Shown here: positions 34,748 through 46,009 of the stretch, in pieces
How positions within the stretch are numbered: the first letter of the stretch is position 1
Layout of the letters: each line of letters begins with the position of its first letter
Assembly (NCBI GenBank): GCA_017940415.1
Contig: JAGAYR010000027.1
Location: forward strand, 1 to 64,000
Reading direction: 5' to 3'
Source: Lachnospiraceae bacterium
GTDB lineage: Bacteria > Bacillota > Clostridia > Lachnospirales > Lachnospiraceae
Length of the DNA stretch: 64,000 nucleotides
Made by a program: the position numbers and the translations under genes
The notes under the pieces: model-generated
What the model saw: the letters and a program-made list of their open reading frames with translations, nothing else
Databases searched by the model: none
Told to the model about the DNA's origin: nothing

Positions 34748-34776
34748 ATTTTACGATATACAGGCGGATTTGGCAA
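34748..34776 (-). promoter_or_regulatory. Promoter of the c-di-GMP/kinase operon
   Basis: TTGCCA (34771-34776) and TAAAAT (34748-34753) on the minus strand, 17 bases apart. It begins right at the carB stop codon, so the signalling genes can be transcribed separately from carB. No terminator hairpin is visible in between, so read-through is possible. Confidence 0.65.
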
Positions 34777-37700
34777 TCAGATAGGTGACACGCCGATGGT
34801 CATTTCCTCAAGAACATCAAGGAGAACCTTGACGGTATCAAGGGATGTAAATGTGGTGATACGGTGTTCACTCGCACATCTTCTGATTGCAACACCATCT
34901 TCGTAATGTACGCCCGAAAGAATTGCTCTGGTGTTGATTACATAACTTACATAACCTGCACTGATGGAATCCAGGATCTCGGTGCTTCCCTCGCTGAGTT
35001 TATGGCGAAGTCTGCATCTGATGCCGTGATCTTTGAAATAAAGTGCGGTCATTGTGGTAGCTTCGATATTGAAGCCCATGTCATAGAAACGCTTTGCGAG
35101 AGGAAGTGCTTCTTCCTTGTCCTCATCAGCAAGTGTGAAGGTAACTGTTCCGTAATTCTGAAGCTTGATGCCGGAAGCAACAAGTGCCTTGTACATAGCA
35201 CGGTGAAGGAGCTTATCGTATCCGATAGCTTCTCCGGTGGACTTCATCTCGGGTGAGAGATATGCATCCATTCCCGAAAGCTTGGAGAATGAGAATACGG
35301 GAGCCTTTACAAACCACTTCTCTCCGGGTGCGGGGGTCATGTCGGTGATACCCTGTTCCTTAAGAGAGATGCCGAGGCTTACTCTTGTGGCGATATCGGG
35401 AAGAGGGAATCCGGTTGCCTTTGAAAGGAAAGGAACGGTTCTGGAAGATCTGGGATTAACCTCTATTATGAATACATCTTCGTTCTTATCACAGATGAAC
35501 TGGATGTTGAAAAGTCCCTTAATTCCGATTCCGAGACCCAGCTTCTTGGTGTAATCCTTGATGGTCTCTTTGACCTTATCGGATACGCTGAAGGTGGGAT
35601 ATACGCTTATGGAGTCTCCGGAGTGGATACCGGTTCTCTCAACCAGTTCCATGATTCCGGGGATGAATACGTCTGTTCCGTCACAGATAGCATCAACCTC
35701 AAGTTCCTTACCGCTGATGTATCTGTCTACGAGTACGGGTCTGTCCTCATCGATCTCAACCGCAGTCTGGAGATAGGTTCTCAGATCCTTTTCCTTGGAT
35801 ACGATCTGCATTGCTCTTCCGCCGAGGACGAAGCTGGGGCGGACAAGAACGGGATATCCGATGGACTCGGCAGCTTTTACGCCGTCTTCGATATTGGTAA
35901 CCGCAAGTCCCTTGGGCTCGGGAATCTCAAGATCCTCGAGAAGTTTTTCAAAACTGTCGCGGTTCTCTGCCTTATCGATGGCATCGCAGTCGGTTCCGAT
36001 CAGCTTAACTCCGCGGGCATGAAGAGGCTCGGCCAGATTGACCGCAGTCTGTCCTCCGAGAGTAGCGATAACTCCCTCGGGTTTTTCAAGCTCTATGATG
36101 TTCATTACGTCTTCCACGCACAGAGGCTCGAAATAGAGCTTGTCGGAAGTTGTGTAATCGGTGGAAACAGTTTCGGGGTTGTTGTTGATGACGATTGCCT
36201 CGAAACCTGAATCCTTGATGGTCTTAACGGCATGAACGGTTGAGTAGTCGAACTCGACACCCTGTCCGATTCTGATGGGACCTGCTCCGAGTACGATAAC
36301 CTTAGGCTTATCAGAAATCTTGGATTCGTTCTCTCCCTCGTAAGTGGAGTAGAAATAAGGTACATAGCTTTCAAACTCGGAAGCACAGGTATCGATCATC
36401 TTGTAAACGGGGAAGATTCCGTTTTCTTTTCTCAGATCGAATACTTCCTTCTCGGTAATGCCCCAGATATAAGCTATCTCCACATCGGAGAAGCCCATTC
36501 TCTTGGCTTCTTTAAGTGCCCCCGGGTCATTCTTATGATCAAAAAGAATACTTTCTTCGTCGATAATATTGGAGATCTTATCAAGGAAGAACATGTCGAT
36601 TCCGGTTCTTGAAGAAATCTCGGAAGGCTTAACCCCTCTGCGAAGAAGTTCCGCAATTGCATAGATACGGTCGCCGGTCATCTTAAGAACGGGCTCCCAA
36701 AGCTCGTCTACGCTCATATCGGAGAACTTGCTCATGAACAGATGAACGGTTCCGCACTCAAGGCTTCTGACTGCCTTAAGAAGGCTTTCCTCAAAGCATC
36801 TGCCTATACTCATGGTCTCGCCGGTAGCCTTCATCTGTGTGCCGAGGCTCTGATTTGCATCGGTGAATTTATCAAAGGGGAATCTGGGCATCTTGGTTAC
36901 GATGTAATCAAGTGCGGGCTCGAAACATGCAGGAGTATTTGCAAGCTGAATCTCTTCGAGATGATATCCGACACTTATCTTGGCAGATACTCTTGCGATG
37001 GGATATCCGGATGCCTTGGAAGCAAGTGCCGAGGATCTGGATACTCTGGGGTTAACCTCGATCAGATAATACTGGAAAGACTTGGGGTCGAGGGCAAACT
37101 GAACATTGCATCCGCCGCATACTTTCAAAGCTCTGATGAGCTTGAGAGCTGAGTCACGGAGCATGTGATACTCTTTATCGGTAAGGGTCTGGGAAGGACA
37201 TACAACGATGGAGTCACCGGTATGGATTCCTACGGGATCGAGGTTTTCCATGTTACATACGGTGATGGCGGTATCGTTCGCATCACGTATTACTTCGTAC
37301 TCGATCTCCTTATAGCCTTTAACACTCTTTTCTACGAGAACTTCGCTAACGGGTGAAAGTTCAAGTCCCGCTGCAAGAAGCTCAACAAGTTCTTTTTCAT
37401 TATCCGCAAATCCGCCGCCGGTTCCGCCGAGGGTAAATGCGGGACGAAGTACTACGGGATAGCCAATCTCTTCTGCTGCGGCTTTTCCCTCTTCGATGCT
37501 GTGAACGACTATTGAAGGAAGAACAGGCTCTCCGAGTCTTTCGCAGAGCTCTTTGAACTCTTCTCTGTCCTCAGCCATCTCGATACTGTCGGAATCGGTG
37601 CCCAGAAGTTCGCATCTGCACTCTGCAAGGATTCCTTTTTTCTCAAGCTGCATCGCAAGGTTAAGTCCGGTCTGTCCGCCGATTCCGGGAAGAATAGCAT

Positions 37701-37950
37701 CGGGACGCTCGGTTCTGATTATCCTCGCAACATATTCCAGATTGAGAGGCTCCATATAAACCCTGTCCGCAACTGAGGTATCGGTCATGATGGTTGCGGG
37801 GTTTGAGTTGCACAGAATGACCTCATAGCCTTCTTCCTTGAGTGCAAGGCAGGCCTGGGTTCCCGCATAGTCAAATTCGGCAGCCTGTCCGATGACAATG
37901 GGGCCTGATCCGATTACAAGTATTTTCTTTATATCTGTTCTCTTAGGCAT
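34777..37950 (-). CDS. carB: Carbamoyl-phosphate synthase large subunit
   Basis: 1057 residues, the usual length. It makes carbamoyl phosphate from bicarbonate, ATP and ammonia supplied by CarA, for pyrimidines and arginine. The two duplicated ATP-grasp halves are evident: '[26 protein letters not shown]' at the start and '[20 protein letters not shown]' about 545 residues later, each followed by 'VRPSFVLGG'-type ATP loops and '[10 protein letters not shown]' or '[10 protein letters not shown]' motifs. An MGS-like regulatory domain is at the C-terminus. It lies 19 bases after carA. Confidence 0.98.
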   Translation of the reverse strand: MPKRTDIKKILVIGSGPIVIGQAAEFDYAGTQACLALKEEGYEVILCNSNPATIMTDTSVADRVYMEPLNLEYVARIIRTERPDAILPGIGGQTGLNLAMQLEKKGILAECRCELLGTDSDSIEMAEDREEFKELCERLGEPVLPSIVVHSIEEGKAAAEEIGYPVVLRPAFTLGGTGGGFADNEKELVELLAAGLELSPVSEVLVEKSVKGYKEIEYEVIRDANDTAITVCNMENLDPVGIHTGDSIVVCPSQTLTDKEYHMLRDSALKLIRALKVCGGCNVQFALDPKSFQYYLIEVNPRVSRSSALASKASGYPIARVSAKISVGYHLEEIQLANTPACFEPALDYIVTKMPRFPFDKFTDANQSLGTQMKATGETMSIGRCFEESLLKAVRSLECGTVHLFMSKFSDMSVDELWEPVLKMTGDRIYAIAELLRRGVKPSEISSRTGIDMFFLDKISNIIDEESILFDHKNDPGALKEAKRMGFSDVEIAYIWGITEKEVFDLRKENGIFPVYKMIDTCASEFESYVPYFYSTYEGENESKISDKPKVIVLGAGPIRIGQGVEFDYSTVHAVKTIKDSGFEAIVINNNPETVSTDYTTSDKLYFEPLCVEDVMNIIELEKPEGVIATLGGQTAVNLAEPLHARGVKLIGTDCDAIDKAENRDSFEKLLEDLEIPEPKGLAVTNIEDGVKAAESIGYPVLVRPSFVLGGRAMQIVSKEKDLRTYLQTAVEIDEDRPVLVDRYISGKELEVDAICDGTDVFIPGIMELVERTGIHSGDSISVYPTFSVSDKVKETIKDYTKKLGLGIGIKGLFNIQFICDKNEDVFIIEVNPRSSRTVPFLSKATGFPLPDIATRVSLGISLKEQGITDMTPAPGEKWFVKAPVFSFSKLSGMDAYLSPEMKSTGEAIGYDKLLHRAMYKALVASGIKLQNYGTVTFTLADEDKEEALPLAKRFYDMGFNIEATTMTALYFKDHGIRCRLRHKLSEGSTEILDSISAGYVSYVINTRAILSGVHYEDGVAIRRCASEHRITTFTSLDTVKVLLDVLEEMTIGVSPI

Positions 37951-37969
37951 CTTTCAGTATCCTTCGTCA

Positions 37970-39055
37970 TTAATCCATCAGTTTAAGAAATTCATCAAAC
38001 AGGTATGAGCTGTCGTGCGGTCCGGGTGAGCTCTCCGGGTGATACTGCACGCTGAAGATCTTATCCTTCTCACACTTAACTCCCTCTACGGTTCCGTCCA
38101 GGAGATTTTTATGTGTGACAACAAGACCCGTTCCGTCCAGCGAATTCTCATCCACTGCGTAGGAATGGTTCTGCGAAGTAATATCTATTTTACCTGTTTC
38201 CAGATTTTTAACGGGATGGTTTCCGCCGCGGTGTCCGAACTTAAGCTTATAAGTCTTGGCTCCGCAGGCAAGAGAAATGATCTGATGACCGAGGCAGATT
38301 CCGAAAATGGGATATTTTCCGCGAAGGGTCTTTACAAGCTCAATGGCTTCCTTAACATCCTCGGGATCCCCGGGACCGTTTGAAAGGAAGATTCCGTCGG
38401 GCTTTACTGCCTCAACTTCCTCAGCGGTTACATTCCAGGGGAATACTGTGACACTGCAATTTTTTCCGAAGAAAGAACGTAAGATGTTTTCTTTCATTCC
38501 GAAATCAATTGCGGCAATATGATATTTTGCGTTTACCGAAATATATTTCTCAATGAGAGGACGGCTCACTCTGGGAACCTGATCGTGTCCCATCTGAGTC
38601 TCTTCCAATATCTTAAGTCCCTCTTCAAGGGTAGTGGATTCGTCTGTGATAAGGGCTTTTCTCGTACCTACGTCTCTGATCTTACGAACGATCTCTCTGG
38701 TATCGACTCCGGTGATGCCGGGGATTCCCAGTTCTTTGAGAGTCTGTGAGAAAGTCTTGTCGCTCCTGAAATTGGAAGGAAGATCGTTATAATCTCTGAC
38801 TACGAAACCACCGATGGTAGGACGCTTGGTTTCGTAATCGTCTTCGTTGATTCCGTAATTACCTATAAGAGGATAGGCCATGGTAACGAACTGATCGGTG
38901 TATGAAGGGTCGGACATAATCTCCTGATAACCCACGGGAGAAGTATTGAACACGAGCTCGCATACTCTGTTGCCCGTATCTTCTCCAAAACCGTATCCGA
39001 CATATTCACTGCCGTCCGACATTATCAGTTTTCTTATCTTCCCCTTGTAAATCAT
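37970..39055 (-). CDS. carA: Carbamoyl-phosphate synthase small subunit (glutaminase)
   Basis: 361 residues. The N-terminal CPSase domain ('EYVGYGFGEDTG', 'NTSPVGYQEIMSDPSY') is followed by a class I glutamine amidotransferase with the nucleophile Cys in 'FGICLGHQ' and the His/Glu pair in 'VQYHPESSPGP'. It hydrolyses glutamine and channels ammonia to CarB. The ATG overlaps the purF stop by one base (TAATG), so the two are coupled. Confidence 0.98.
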   Translation of the reverse strand: MIYKGKIRKLIMSDGSEYVGYGFGEDTGNRVCELVFNTSPVGYQEIMSDPSYTDQFVTMAYPLIGNYGINEDDYETKRPTIGGFVVRDYNDLPSNFRSDKTFSQTLKELGIPGITGVDTREIVRKIRDVGTRKALITDESTTLEEGLKILEETQMGHDQVPRVSRPLIEKYISVNAKYHIAAIDFGMKENILRSFFGKNCSVTVFPWNVTAEEVEAVKPDGIFLSNGPGDPEDVKEAIELVKTLRGKYPIFGICLGHQIISLACGAKTYKLKFGHRGGNHPVKNLETGKIDITSQNHSYAVDENSLDGTGLVVTHKNLLDGTVEGVKCEKDKIFSVQYHPESSPGPHDSSYLFDEFLKLMD

Positions 39056-40482
39056 TACCTGACCTCCGAAAGTTTTTTCTCGAATCTGTCCTTCCTGGGA
39101 TCCGACGGGATCTTTGTAGGATAATCTCCGTCAAAGCATGCGCTGCAGAAAGACTTAACACCACTCATTTCTTCCAAACTCTCTATAGGAAGAAATCCTA
39201 TGGAATCGGCTCCGGTAAGAGCGGCTATTTCATCGGGTGTATGATGGTTTGCGATAAGCTTGTCCTCGGAATCGATATCTACTCCGTAGAAGCAGGGATG
39301 TCTGAAGGGCGGTGATGAGATTCTTAAATGAATCTCCTTGGCGCCGGCTTCCCTGAGGAGATTAATGATCCTCTTACTGGTGGTTCCTCTTACGATGGAA
39401 TCGTCTATAAGTACCACCCTTTTTCCTTCAAGGACGCTTTTTACGGGACTGAGCTTTATTCTGACCGTATCGGTTCTCTGATCCTGTGAAGGAGCAATAA
39501 AGCTTCTGCCCACATATTTATTCTTAACAAGTCCGATCTCGTAGGGGATTCCGCTTTCTCTCGAATAACCTATGGCTGCATCAAGTCCGGAATCGGGTAC
39601 TCCGACTACAACATCGGCTTCTACGGGATATTCTCTGGCAAGGATCTTTCCTGCCATGACTCTCGTATCATGCACCGCTATACAATCTATCACAGAATCG
39701 GGTCTTGCAAAATAGATATATTCAAAAATACAGGGACTTTTTTTGCCACCGCAGTTATCTTTGTAGGAAACGGGCTCAGAAAACGGTTTATCAGCCTGGA
39801 AGACCAACATCTCACCGGGCTCTATGTCTCTTACAAAGTCAGCACCCACCGCATTCAGGGCACAGCTTTCGGAAGCGACCACAAAGCTTCCGTCCTCCCT
39901 CTTACCGTAGCAAAGGGGTCTGAATCCCTGAGGATCCCTGACTGCAAGAAGTTTGGTAGAAGACATCATGACCAGGCTGTATGCCCCATCAAGATATTTA
40001 ACCGCACCTAAGACCGCTTTCTCTATGCTGCTTGTCTTAAGTCTTTCCCTGGTGATCATGTAACAGATGGTCTCTGTATCGCTGGTGGAATGGAAAATGG
40101 CACCGGAAAGCTCCAATGAATCGCGAAGATCCAGTGAATTTGCCAGATTTCCGTTATGTGCAAGAGCCAGATTTCCCTTCTGATGGCTGACCACCATGGG
40201 CTGGATGTTGCTTGTGATATTTCCTCCGGTGGTTCCGTATCTTACATGGCCGATGGCCATGCAGCCCCCGGGAAGAGAATTAAGTTCAGTCTCGGAAAAG
40301 ACCTCGCCAACCAGGCCGAGGTCTTTGTGAGTAGCAAACACTCCGTCATCATTTACCACGATACCGCAACTTTCCTGCCCTCTGTGCTGAAGGGCGTAGA
40401 GTCCGTGGTAAATGTCACGGGATATATCATTATTCCTGCTTCCGACTATTCCGAAAACTCCGCATTCTTCATGAATTGCCAT
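39055..40482 (-). CDS. purF: Amidophosphoribosyltransferase
   Basis: 475 residues. First committed step of purine synthesis: PRPP plus glutamine to phosphoribosylamine. The N-terminus '[11 protein letters not shown]' shows a short propeptide before the nucleophile Cys7. The PRPP loop is '[17 protein letters not shown]', and the C-terminal '[11 protein letters not shown]' with upstream Cys residues fits the Fe-S cluster form of B. subtilis. It overlaps the end of pyrG by 14 bases, and its ribosome site lies inside pyrG. Confidence 0.97.
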   Translation of the reverse strand: MAIHEECGVFGIVGSRNNDISRDIYHGLYALQHRGQESCGIVVNDDGVFATHKDLGLVGEVFSETELNSLPGGCMAIGHVRYGTTGGNITSNIQPMVVSHQKGNLALAHNGNLANSLDLRDSLELSGAIFHSTSDTETICYMITRERLKTSSIEKAVLGAVKYLDGAYSLVMMSSTKLLAVRDPQGFRPLCYGKREDGSFVVASESCALNAVGADFVRDIEPGEMLVFQADKPFSEPVSYKDNCGGKKSPCIFEYIYFARPDSVIDCIAVHDTRVMAGKILAREYPVEADVVVGVPDSGLDAAIGYSRESGIPYEIGLVKNKYVGRSFIAPSQDQRTDTVRIKLSPVKSVLEGKRVVLIDDSIVRGTTSKRIINLLREAGAKEIHLRISSPPFRHPCFYGVDIDSEDKLIANHHTPDEIAALTGADSIGFLPIESLEEMSGVKSFCSACFDGDYPTKIPSDPRKDRFEKKLSEVR

Positions 40483-42076
40483 TTCGTTTACATGCCTCCC
40501 TTACGAATCCTTTGAAAAGAGGATGAGCTTTGTCGGGTCTTGACTTGAATTCGGGATGGTACTGAACTCCCAGATAGAAATCTTTTTCGGTGATCTCCAT
40601 CTCCTCAACGAGTTTGCCGTCGGGGGACATACCCGCAAATGTTGCTCCGGCTTTCTCGAAAGCTTCCTTAAAGTCATTGTTGAATTCATATCTGTGGCGG
40701 TGACGCTCGGAAATCTCTTCTTCGCCATAGAATTCCTTCATCTTGGAGCCTTCGCTTATCTTACAAGGGTATGCTCCGAGTCTTAAGGTTCCGCCTTTAT
40801 TTATGGTATCGCTCTGTCCGGGCATGAAGTCGATTACCTTGTGAGCACAGAGCTCATCAAATTCTCCGGAGTTTGCATCCTCAAAGCCCAGTATATTTCT
40901 TGCATACTCGATACATGCGATCTGCATTCCCAAACATATCCCGAAATAAGGTACGTCGTGGGTTCTGGCATATTTTGCGGAAGTGATCATTCCCTCAATG
41001 CCTCTGTCGCCGAATCCGCCGGGAACGATTATACCGTCAATTCCCTTAAATGTCTCTTCAGCATTTTCCTCGGTGATCTTCTCGGAATCGATCCACTTGA
41101 TCTCAACCTTGGCATCATTCTCATATCCTGCGTGGCGAAGAGCCTCAGCTACAGACAGATATGCGTCATGAAGCTGGACATATTTTCCTACAAGGCCGAT
41201 GACTGCGGTCCTCTTAAGATTCTTGATGCGGTCTACCATCTCTCTCCAATGGTCAAGATCGGGTTCTCCCGCTTCAATACCCAGTTCTCTGCATACGATC
41301 TTGGAAAATCCGGAATCCTCCAGCATAAGAGGAGCTTCATATAGGAAAGGAAGAGTAATGTTCTCGATTACGCAGTCTTCCTTAACATTACAGAAATGAG
41401 CGATCTTCTTGAAGATCTCATCCTCAAGAGGCTCATCGCATCTGAGGATCAGGATACCGGGATTAATTCCCATTCCCTGGAGTTCCTTGACGGAATGCTG
41501 GGTGGGCTTGGATTTGTGCTCCTCGGATCCGTGAAGGAAAGGAACAAGGGTAACATGTATAAACAGGCTGTTCTCTCTTCCAACTTCAAGAGAGATCTGA
41601 CGAACTGCCTCTATGAAGGGCTGTGACTCGATGTCACCTACGGTTCCTCCGATCTCGGTTATGACAACATCAGCCTCGGTCTTTTTGCCGACGCTGTAGA
41701 CGAAATTCTTGATCTCATCGGTGATGTGAGGAATGATCTGAACAGTCGATCCCAGATACTCTCCCCTTCTCTCACGGTTGAGGACGTTCCAATATACTCT
41801 TCCGGATGTGAGATTCGAAAATTTATTGAGGTCCTCATCAATGAATCTCTCATAATGTCCGAGATCGAGGTCTGTCTCCGCTCCGTCTTCGGTAACGTAA
41901 ACCTCACCATGCTGATAAGGGCTCATGGTGCCGGGGTCTACATTGATATAAGGGTCAAGCTTCTGGGCAGCGACCTTGAGGCCTCTTGCTTTAAGAAGTC
42001 TTCCCAGTGAAGCTGCGGTTATTCCTTTTCCTAGGCCGGATACAACACCGCCTGTAACAAAGATATATTTCGTCAT
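40469..42076 (-). CDS. pyrG: CTP synthase
   Basis: 535 residues, the usual size. It aminates UTP to CTP with glutamine. The N-terminal synthetase has '[20 protein letters not shown]' and '[19 protein letters not shown]'. The C-terminal amidotransferase has '[18 protein letters not shown]' with the nucleophile Cys and '[11 protein letters not shown]' with the catalytic His/Glu. GGTAGGAAT precedes the ATG. Located between asnB and purF in an operon of glutamine-using enzymes. Confidence 0.98.
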   Translation of the reverse strand: MTKYIFVTGGVVSGLGKGITAASLGRLLKARGLKVAAQKLDPYINVDPGTMSPYQHGEVYVTEDGAETDLDLGHYERFIDEDLNKFSNLTSGRVYWNVLNRERRGEYLGSTVQIIPHITDEIKNFVYSVGKKTEADVVITEIGGTVGDIESQPFIEAVRQISLEVGRENSLFIHVTLVPFLHGSEEHKSKPTQHSVKELQGMGINPGILILRCDEPLEDEIFKKIAHFCNVKEDCVIENITLPFLYEAPLMLEDSGFSKIVCRELGIEAGEPDLDHWREMVDRIKNLKRTAVIGLVGKYVQLHDAYLSVAEALRHAGYENDAKVEIKWIDSEKITEENAEETFKGIDGIIVPGGFGDRGIEGMITSAKYARTHDVPYFGICLGMQIACIEYARNILGFEDANSGEFDELCAHKVIDFMPGQSDTINKGGTLRLGAYPCKISEGSKMKEFYGEEEISERHRHRYEFNNDFKEAFEKAGATFAGMSPDGKLVEEMEITEKDFYLGVQYHPEFKSRPDKAHPLFKGFVREACKRNGNS

Positions 42077-42111
42077 ATATTCCTACCTGCCTAAAAATTT
42101 AACCCAAGATG

Positions 42112-43698
42112 TTATACACCACTTGCCCCGTAGTTGGAAAGTACTCTTGCGGAAGGATCGTTAACATTGCATCCCTCCCACTCCTTGTTGGGCATCCAGA
42201 AGTCTTTAACCATGCGGGATTGACCGGGATAGAACTTCTCAAAAATTTCTCTGTAAAGGAGAGATTCTTTGGTGAAAGGACGTGCATGAGTGTATTTCTT
42301 GGATTTTTCCAAGAATTCCTCTTCGGTATACTGCTTTTCTGCGTATTCCTTGAGGTGATCCACCATGGAATGGCCTACCGCATCGGAGAAAGCTGCCTTC
42401 TCACGCATAAGGATCTCATCGGGAAGGTAATCTCCGCCTTCGAAAGCGTGACGAAGGAGATATTTACCCTTGTTGTAATGGTTGCGTTTCATCTCGGGAT
42501 CGATGGACATGCAATACTTTACAAAATCCAGATCTCCGAAAGGAACTCTTGCCTCAAGTGAGTTTACTGAGATACATCTGTCGGCGCGGAGTACGTCGTA
42601 CATATGAAGCTCGCTTACTCTCTTCTCCGCTTCAGCCTGGAAAGCCTCTGCACTGGGTGCGAAATCGGTGTACTTATATCCGAAGATCTCATCCGAAACC
42701 TCACCGGTCAGGATAACTCTGATATCAGTCTGCTCGTGGATTGCTTTGCAGAGGAGATACATTCCCATTGAAGCTCTTATGGTTGTGATGTCGTAAGTTC
42801 CAAGAAGATGAATTACCTTGGGAAGTGCTTCGAGAACGTCTTCCTTGGTAATGATGACTTCGGTGTGGTCCGCACCGAGGAAATCAGCGGTCTGCTTGGC
42901 ATATTTAAGATCGATGGCATCTTCGTTCATGCCGATCGCAAATGTACGGATGGGCTTATCGGATTTTCTTGCGGCAATGCTGCATACAAGGGATGAATCA
43001 AGTCCGCCGGAAAGGAGGAAACCGACTTTAGCATCCGCGATAAGCCTTTTTTCTACGCCTGCAATAAGCTTTTCTTTAATGTTTGCACAAACGGTCTCAA
43101 GATCGTCGGTGATCACCTTGTCAGACTTAGCAATATTGTTGAAACAGGTAAACTTGCCGTCTTTATAATAATGGCCGGGAGGGAAAGGATAGATCTGCTC
43201 CTCGGTCAGAGGCATAAGGCTCTTGGGTTCACTGGCGAAGATTATGCTGCCGCCCTTATCAAATGTGTAATAAAGAGGTCTTATTCCGATGGGGTCTCTT
43301 GCAGCGATCCACTCGTCATTTCTTCCGTCGTAGATCACGCAGGCAAATTCCGCATCCAGTTTCTTGAACATCTCCGTTCCGTATTCAAAATACATGGGAA
43401 GCAGGATTTCACAGTCGCTGTCACTCTTAAATGTATAGCCCTTTGCTTTAAGCTCATCTCTGAGAGGACCGAATCCGTAAATTTCTCCGTTACAAACAAC
43501 AGCGCAGTCCTTCAATTCGAAGGGCTGCATTCCTTCAGGTGTAAGACCCATAATGGAAAGTCTTCTGAATCCGAGAAGACCTCCACCTGTTTTGATCACT
43601 CTTCCGTCGTCTGGTCCTCTTGATGTCATCTCATCAAGTGCGGCGGTAAACTTTTTATCATCAGCGGCTTTTTTACACCACGCCATTATCGAACACAT
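42112..43698 (-). CDS. asnB: Asparagine synthase (glutamine-hydrolysing)
   Basis: 528 residues. Cys2 in 'MCSIMAW' is the glutaminase nucleophile after Met removal. The N-terminal Ntn domain has 'RGPDDGRV' and 'VCNGEIYG'; the synthetase domain has the PP-loop 'LLSGGLDSSLV' and 'LTGEVSDEIFGYKYT'. It converts aspartate to asparagine. GGAGG lies before the ATG. The gene follows GSIII by 56 bases that hold a GAAA-capped hairpin, and it precedes pyrG. Confidence 0.97.
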   Translation of the reverse strand: MCSIMAWCKKAADDKKFTAALDEMTSRGPDDGRVIKTGGGLLGFRRLSIMGLTPEGMQPFELKDCAVVCNGEIYGFGPLRDELKAKGYTFKSDSDCEILLPMYFEYGTEMFKKLDAEFACVIYDGRNDEWIAARDPIGIRPLYYTFDKGGSIIFASEPKSLMPLTEEQIYPFPPGHYYKDGKFTCFNNIAKSDKVITDDLETVCANIKEKLIAGVEKRLIADAKVGFLLSGGLDSSLVCSIAARKSDKPIRTFAIGMNEDAIDLKYAKQTADFLGADHTEVIITKEDVLEALPKVIHLLGTYDITTIRASMGMYLLCKAIHEQTDIRVILTGEVSDEIFGYKYTDFAPSAEAFQAEAEKRVSELHMYDVLRADRCISVNSLEARVPFGDLDFVKYCMSIDPEMKRNHYNKGKYLLRHAFEGGDYLPDEILMREKAAFSDAVGHSMVDHLKEYAEKQYTEEEFLEKSKKYTHARPFTKESLLYREIFEKFYPGQSRMVKDFWMPNKEWEGCNVNDPSARVLSNYGASGV

Positions 43699-43718
43699 TT
43701 TTTCATCCTCCGAATTAG

Positions 43719-43746
43719 TTCACCTGCACCTTTCGGTGCAGGTGAA
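43719..43746 (-). other. GAAA-tetraloop hairpin between GSIII and asnB
   Basis: On the minus strand a perfect 12-bp stem, TTCACCTGCACC with GGTGCAGGTGAA, is closed by a GAAA tetraloop. No T-run follows, so it is not a standard terminator. It may be a processing or stability element that sets the ratio between GSIII and the downstream genes. Confidence 0.7.
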
Positions 43747-43754
43747 AAATATTA

Positions 43755-45857
43755 TTATCTGACTCCGAAGAGAAGATCGCCGTAGGAAGGAAGAGGCCAG
43801 CACTCTTTGGATACGAGTGTCTCTGCTTCATCCGCACGTGCTCTGAGCTCTCCCATCTTGGGAAGAACGGTGTCGCGGATCTGCGCGCTTTCTTCGATAA
43901 CATCCTTAGCGTCTGCCAGTTTAAGGACCGCGCTCTCAAGTTCGCCGGTTCTTGCATAGATCTGATCTGCAAGAACTGAAAGTCTTGAAATGACGCTCTT
44001 TTCATATTCACAAGCGATTCCTTCGCAAGCTGACTTCTTGGCGATAACTCCGGATGAAAGCTTGTCGGCATAGCAGGTGATAGCGGGAAGGATCTGCTTG
44101 AGTGCCATGTCGATCATGGTATTTGCCTCGATGTGAACCTGCTTGCAATAGTTATCAAGCATGATGTCGCAGCGGGACTCGATCTCTTTTTCGGTAAATA
44201 CTCCGTGAGAAGTAAGGAGCTTAACGTTCTTCTCATCAAGGATATGAGGCATGCAGTCGGGAGTGGTTCTGTAGTTGCAAAGTCCTCTGACTTCAGTAGC
44301 TTCCTTAACCCATGCATCGTCGTATCCGTTTCCGTTGAAGAGGATTCTCTTGTGATCCTTGATGGTCCCCTGGATCATCTCGTGGAGAGTCTTCTCGAAG
44401 TCTTCAGCGCCTTCAAGTCTGTCAGCGTAGATCTTAAGTGACTCAGCAACAACAGTATTGAGCATGATGTTTGCACATGCGATAGAGTTGGAAGAACCGA
44501 GACTTCTGAACTCGAACTTGTTACCGGTGAATGCGAAGGGTGAAGTTCTGTTACGGTCGGTATTGTCTCTGGGGAATGCGGGAAGAACATCAACACCCAG
44601 CTTCATGATCTTCTGCTCTGTTCCCTTGTAAGGCTTATCCTCTTCGATGGCATCGAGGATTGCTGAAAGCTCATCACCGAGGAATACGGAAATGATTGCG
44701 GGAGGTGCCTCGTTAGCGCCGAGTCTGTGATCGTTTCCTGCGGTTGCAACGGAAAGTCTGAGGAGATCCTGATAATCATCGACAGCCTTGATTACCGCAC
44801 ACAGGAAAAGAAGGAACTGAGCGTTTTCGTAAGGGGTATCTCCGGGGGAGAGAAGGTTGATACCGGTATCTGTTGCCATAGACCAGTTGTTGTGCTTACC
44901 TGATCCGTTTACTCCTGCGAAAGGCTTCTCATGAAGGAGACAAACAAGTCCGTGCTTGGAAGCAACCTTCTGCATGATCTCCATGGTGAGCTGGTTCTGG
45001 TCGGTTGCAATGTTGGTGGTTGAATAGATGGGAGCTAGCTCGTGCTGAGCGGGAGCAACTTCGTTGTGCTCGGTCTTTGCAAGGATTCCCAGTTTCCAGA
45101 GTTCCTTGTTGAGGTCATTCATGAATGCCTGTACACGGGGCTTGATAACTCCGAAGTAATGATCGTCCATCTCCTGTCCCTTGGGAGACTTTGCACCGAA
45201 AAGGGTTCTTCCGGTGAACTTAAGGTCAGGACGCTTCTCATACATTTCCTTTGTGATAAGGAAGTATTCCTGCTCGGGACCTACTGAAGTTCTTACGTAC
45301 TTTGCAGTGATGTTTCCGAAAAGAGCAAGGATACGAAGAGCCTGCTTGTTGAGAGCTTCCATGGAACGAAGAAGGGGAGTCTTCTTATCGAGAGCCTCAC
45401 CGCTGTATGAACAGAATGCGGTGGGAATGCAAAGGGTCTTATCTTTGATGAATGCGTAAGAGGTGGGATCCCATGCCGTATATCCTCTTGCTTCGAATGT
45501 TGCGCGGATACCGCCGGTAGGAAATGAAGATGCGTCGGGCTCGCCCTGGATGAGTTCCTTTCCCGAGAACTCCATTATGACACTTCCGTCAGGTGAAGGG
45601 CTTATGAATGAATCGTGCTTTTCTGCGGTTACACCTGTGAGAGGCTGGAACCAGTGTGTATAGTGAGTTGCGCCTTTTTCGAGAGCCCATTCTTTCATGG
45701 CTTCCGCTACATATTCCGCAACCTTGGGGTCAAGTTTCTTACCCTCGTCGATGGTCTTTCTGAGGGATGCATAGATCTTGGATGAAAGTCTTGCTCTCAT
45801 CTGGCGATCGTCAAATACGAGTTCTCCGAAGTAATCAGGTACTGAATGTGTTTCCAT
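43755..45857 (-). CDS. glnN: Glutamine synthetase type III
   Basis: 700 residues, matching the large GSIII family of Bacteroidetes and clostridia and unlike the roughly 440-residue GSI. It condenses ammonia and glutamate with ATP. Family segments include '[12 protein letters not shown]', '[22 protein letters not shown]', '[18 protein letters not shown]' and '[13 protein letters not shown]'. The ATG at 45857 with GGAGG ten bases upstream is preferred to a longer frame running back into the leader hairpins. It has its own promoter and an antitermination-type leader (45892-45948). First gene of a run with asnB-pyrG-purF-carAB. Confidence 0.97.
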   Translation of the reverse strand: METHSVPDYFGELVFDDRQMRARLSSKIYASLRKTIDEGKKLDPKVAEYVAEAMKEWALEKGATHYTHWFQPLTGVTAEKHDSFISPSPDGSVIMEFSGKELIQGEPDASSFPTGGIRATFEARGYTAWDPTSYAFIKDKTLCIPTAFCSYSGEALDKKTPLLRSMEALNKQALRILALFGNITAKYVRTSVGPEQEYFLITKEMYEKRPDLKFTGRTLFGAKSPKGQEMDDHYFGVIKPRVQAFMNDLNKELWKLGILAKTEHNEVAPAQHELAPIYSTTNIATDQNQLTMEIMQKVASKHGLVCLLHEKPFAGVNGSGKHNNWSMATDTGINLLSPGDTPYENAQFLLFLCAVIKAVDDYQDLLRLSVATAGNDHRLGANEAPPAIISVFLGDELSAILDAIEEDKPYKGTEQKIMKLGVDVLPAFPRDNTDRNRTSPFAFTGNKFEFRSLGSSNSIACANIMLNTVVAESLKIYADRLEGAEDFEKTLHEMIQGTIKDHKRILFNGNGYDDAWVKEATEVRGLCNYRTTPDCMPHILDEKNVKLLTSHGVFTEKEIESRCDIMLDNYCKQVHIEANTMIDMALKQILPAITCYADKLSSGVIAKKSACEGIACEYEKSVISRLSVLADQIYARTGELESAVLKLADAKDVIEESAQIRDTVLPKMGELRARADEAETLVSKECWPLPSYGDLLFGVR

Positions 45858-45891
45858 AGTTTTTGTTCCTCCTAGATTAATTTTGGAAACA

Positions 45892-45948
45892 GAAAAAGAC
45901 AAAGGTGCCTTTTCTGTACGTTTACAGAAAAGACGCCTTTGCCTTTTC
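45892..45948 (-). promoter_or_regulatory. ANTAR-type antitermination leader of GSIII
   Basis: Read on the minus strand. Hairpin P1 (45948-45927) is GAAAAGGC/GTCTTTTC, 8 bp including one G-U, around hexaloop AAAGGC, with A1 and G4 as in ANTAR target loops. Twelve bases later P2 (45914-45892) repeats GAAAAGGC/GTCTTTTTC around ACCTTT; A1 is present but position 4 is T. A competing stem (45941-45900, about 19 pairs with one mismatch) uses the 3' half of P1 and the 5' half of P2 and is followed by a T-rich run, forming an intrinsic terminator. The dual-hairpin versus terminator arrangement matches the known mechanism of ANTAR antiterminators. Confidence 0.75.
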
Positions 45949-45955
45949 AAGTGAT

Positions 45956-45984
45956 AAATTACTACTGTAAATTTAAGTTGTCAA
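45956..45984 (-). promoter_or_regulatory. Sigma-A promoter of GSIII
   Basis: Perfect TTGACA (45979-45984) and TAATTT (45956-45961) with a 17-base spacer. Transcription would start just before hairpin P1, so the RNA begins with the antitermination element. Confidence 0.8.
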
Positions 45985-46009
45985 GAAATTAAATACGGAA
46001 TTTTCAAAA

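Noticed and set aside
43719..43746. Intrinsic terminator after GSIII
   Set aside because: The stem is strong but neither strand has a T-run after it, so it is listed as a hairpin of unknown role.
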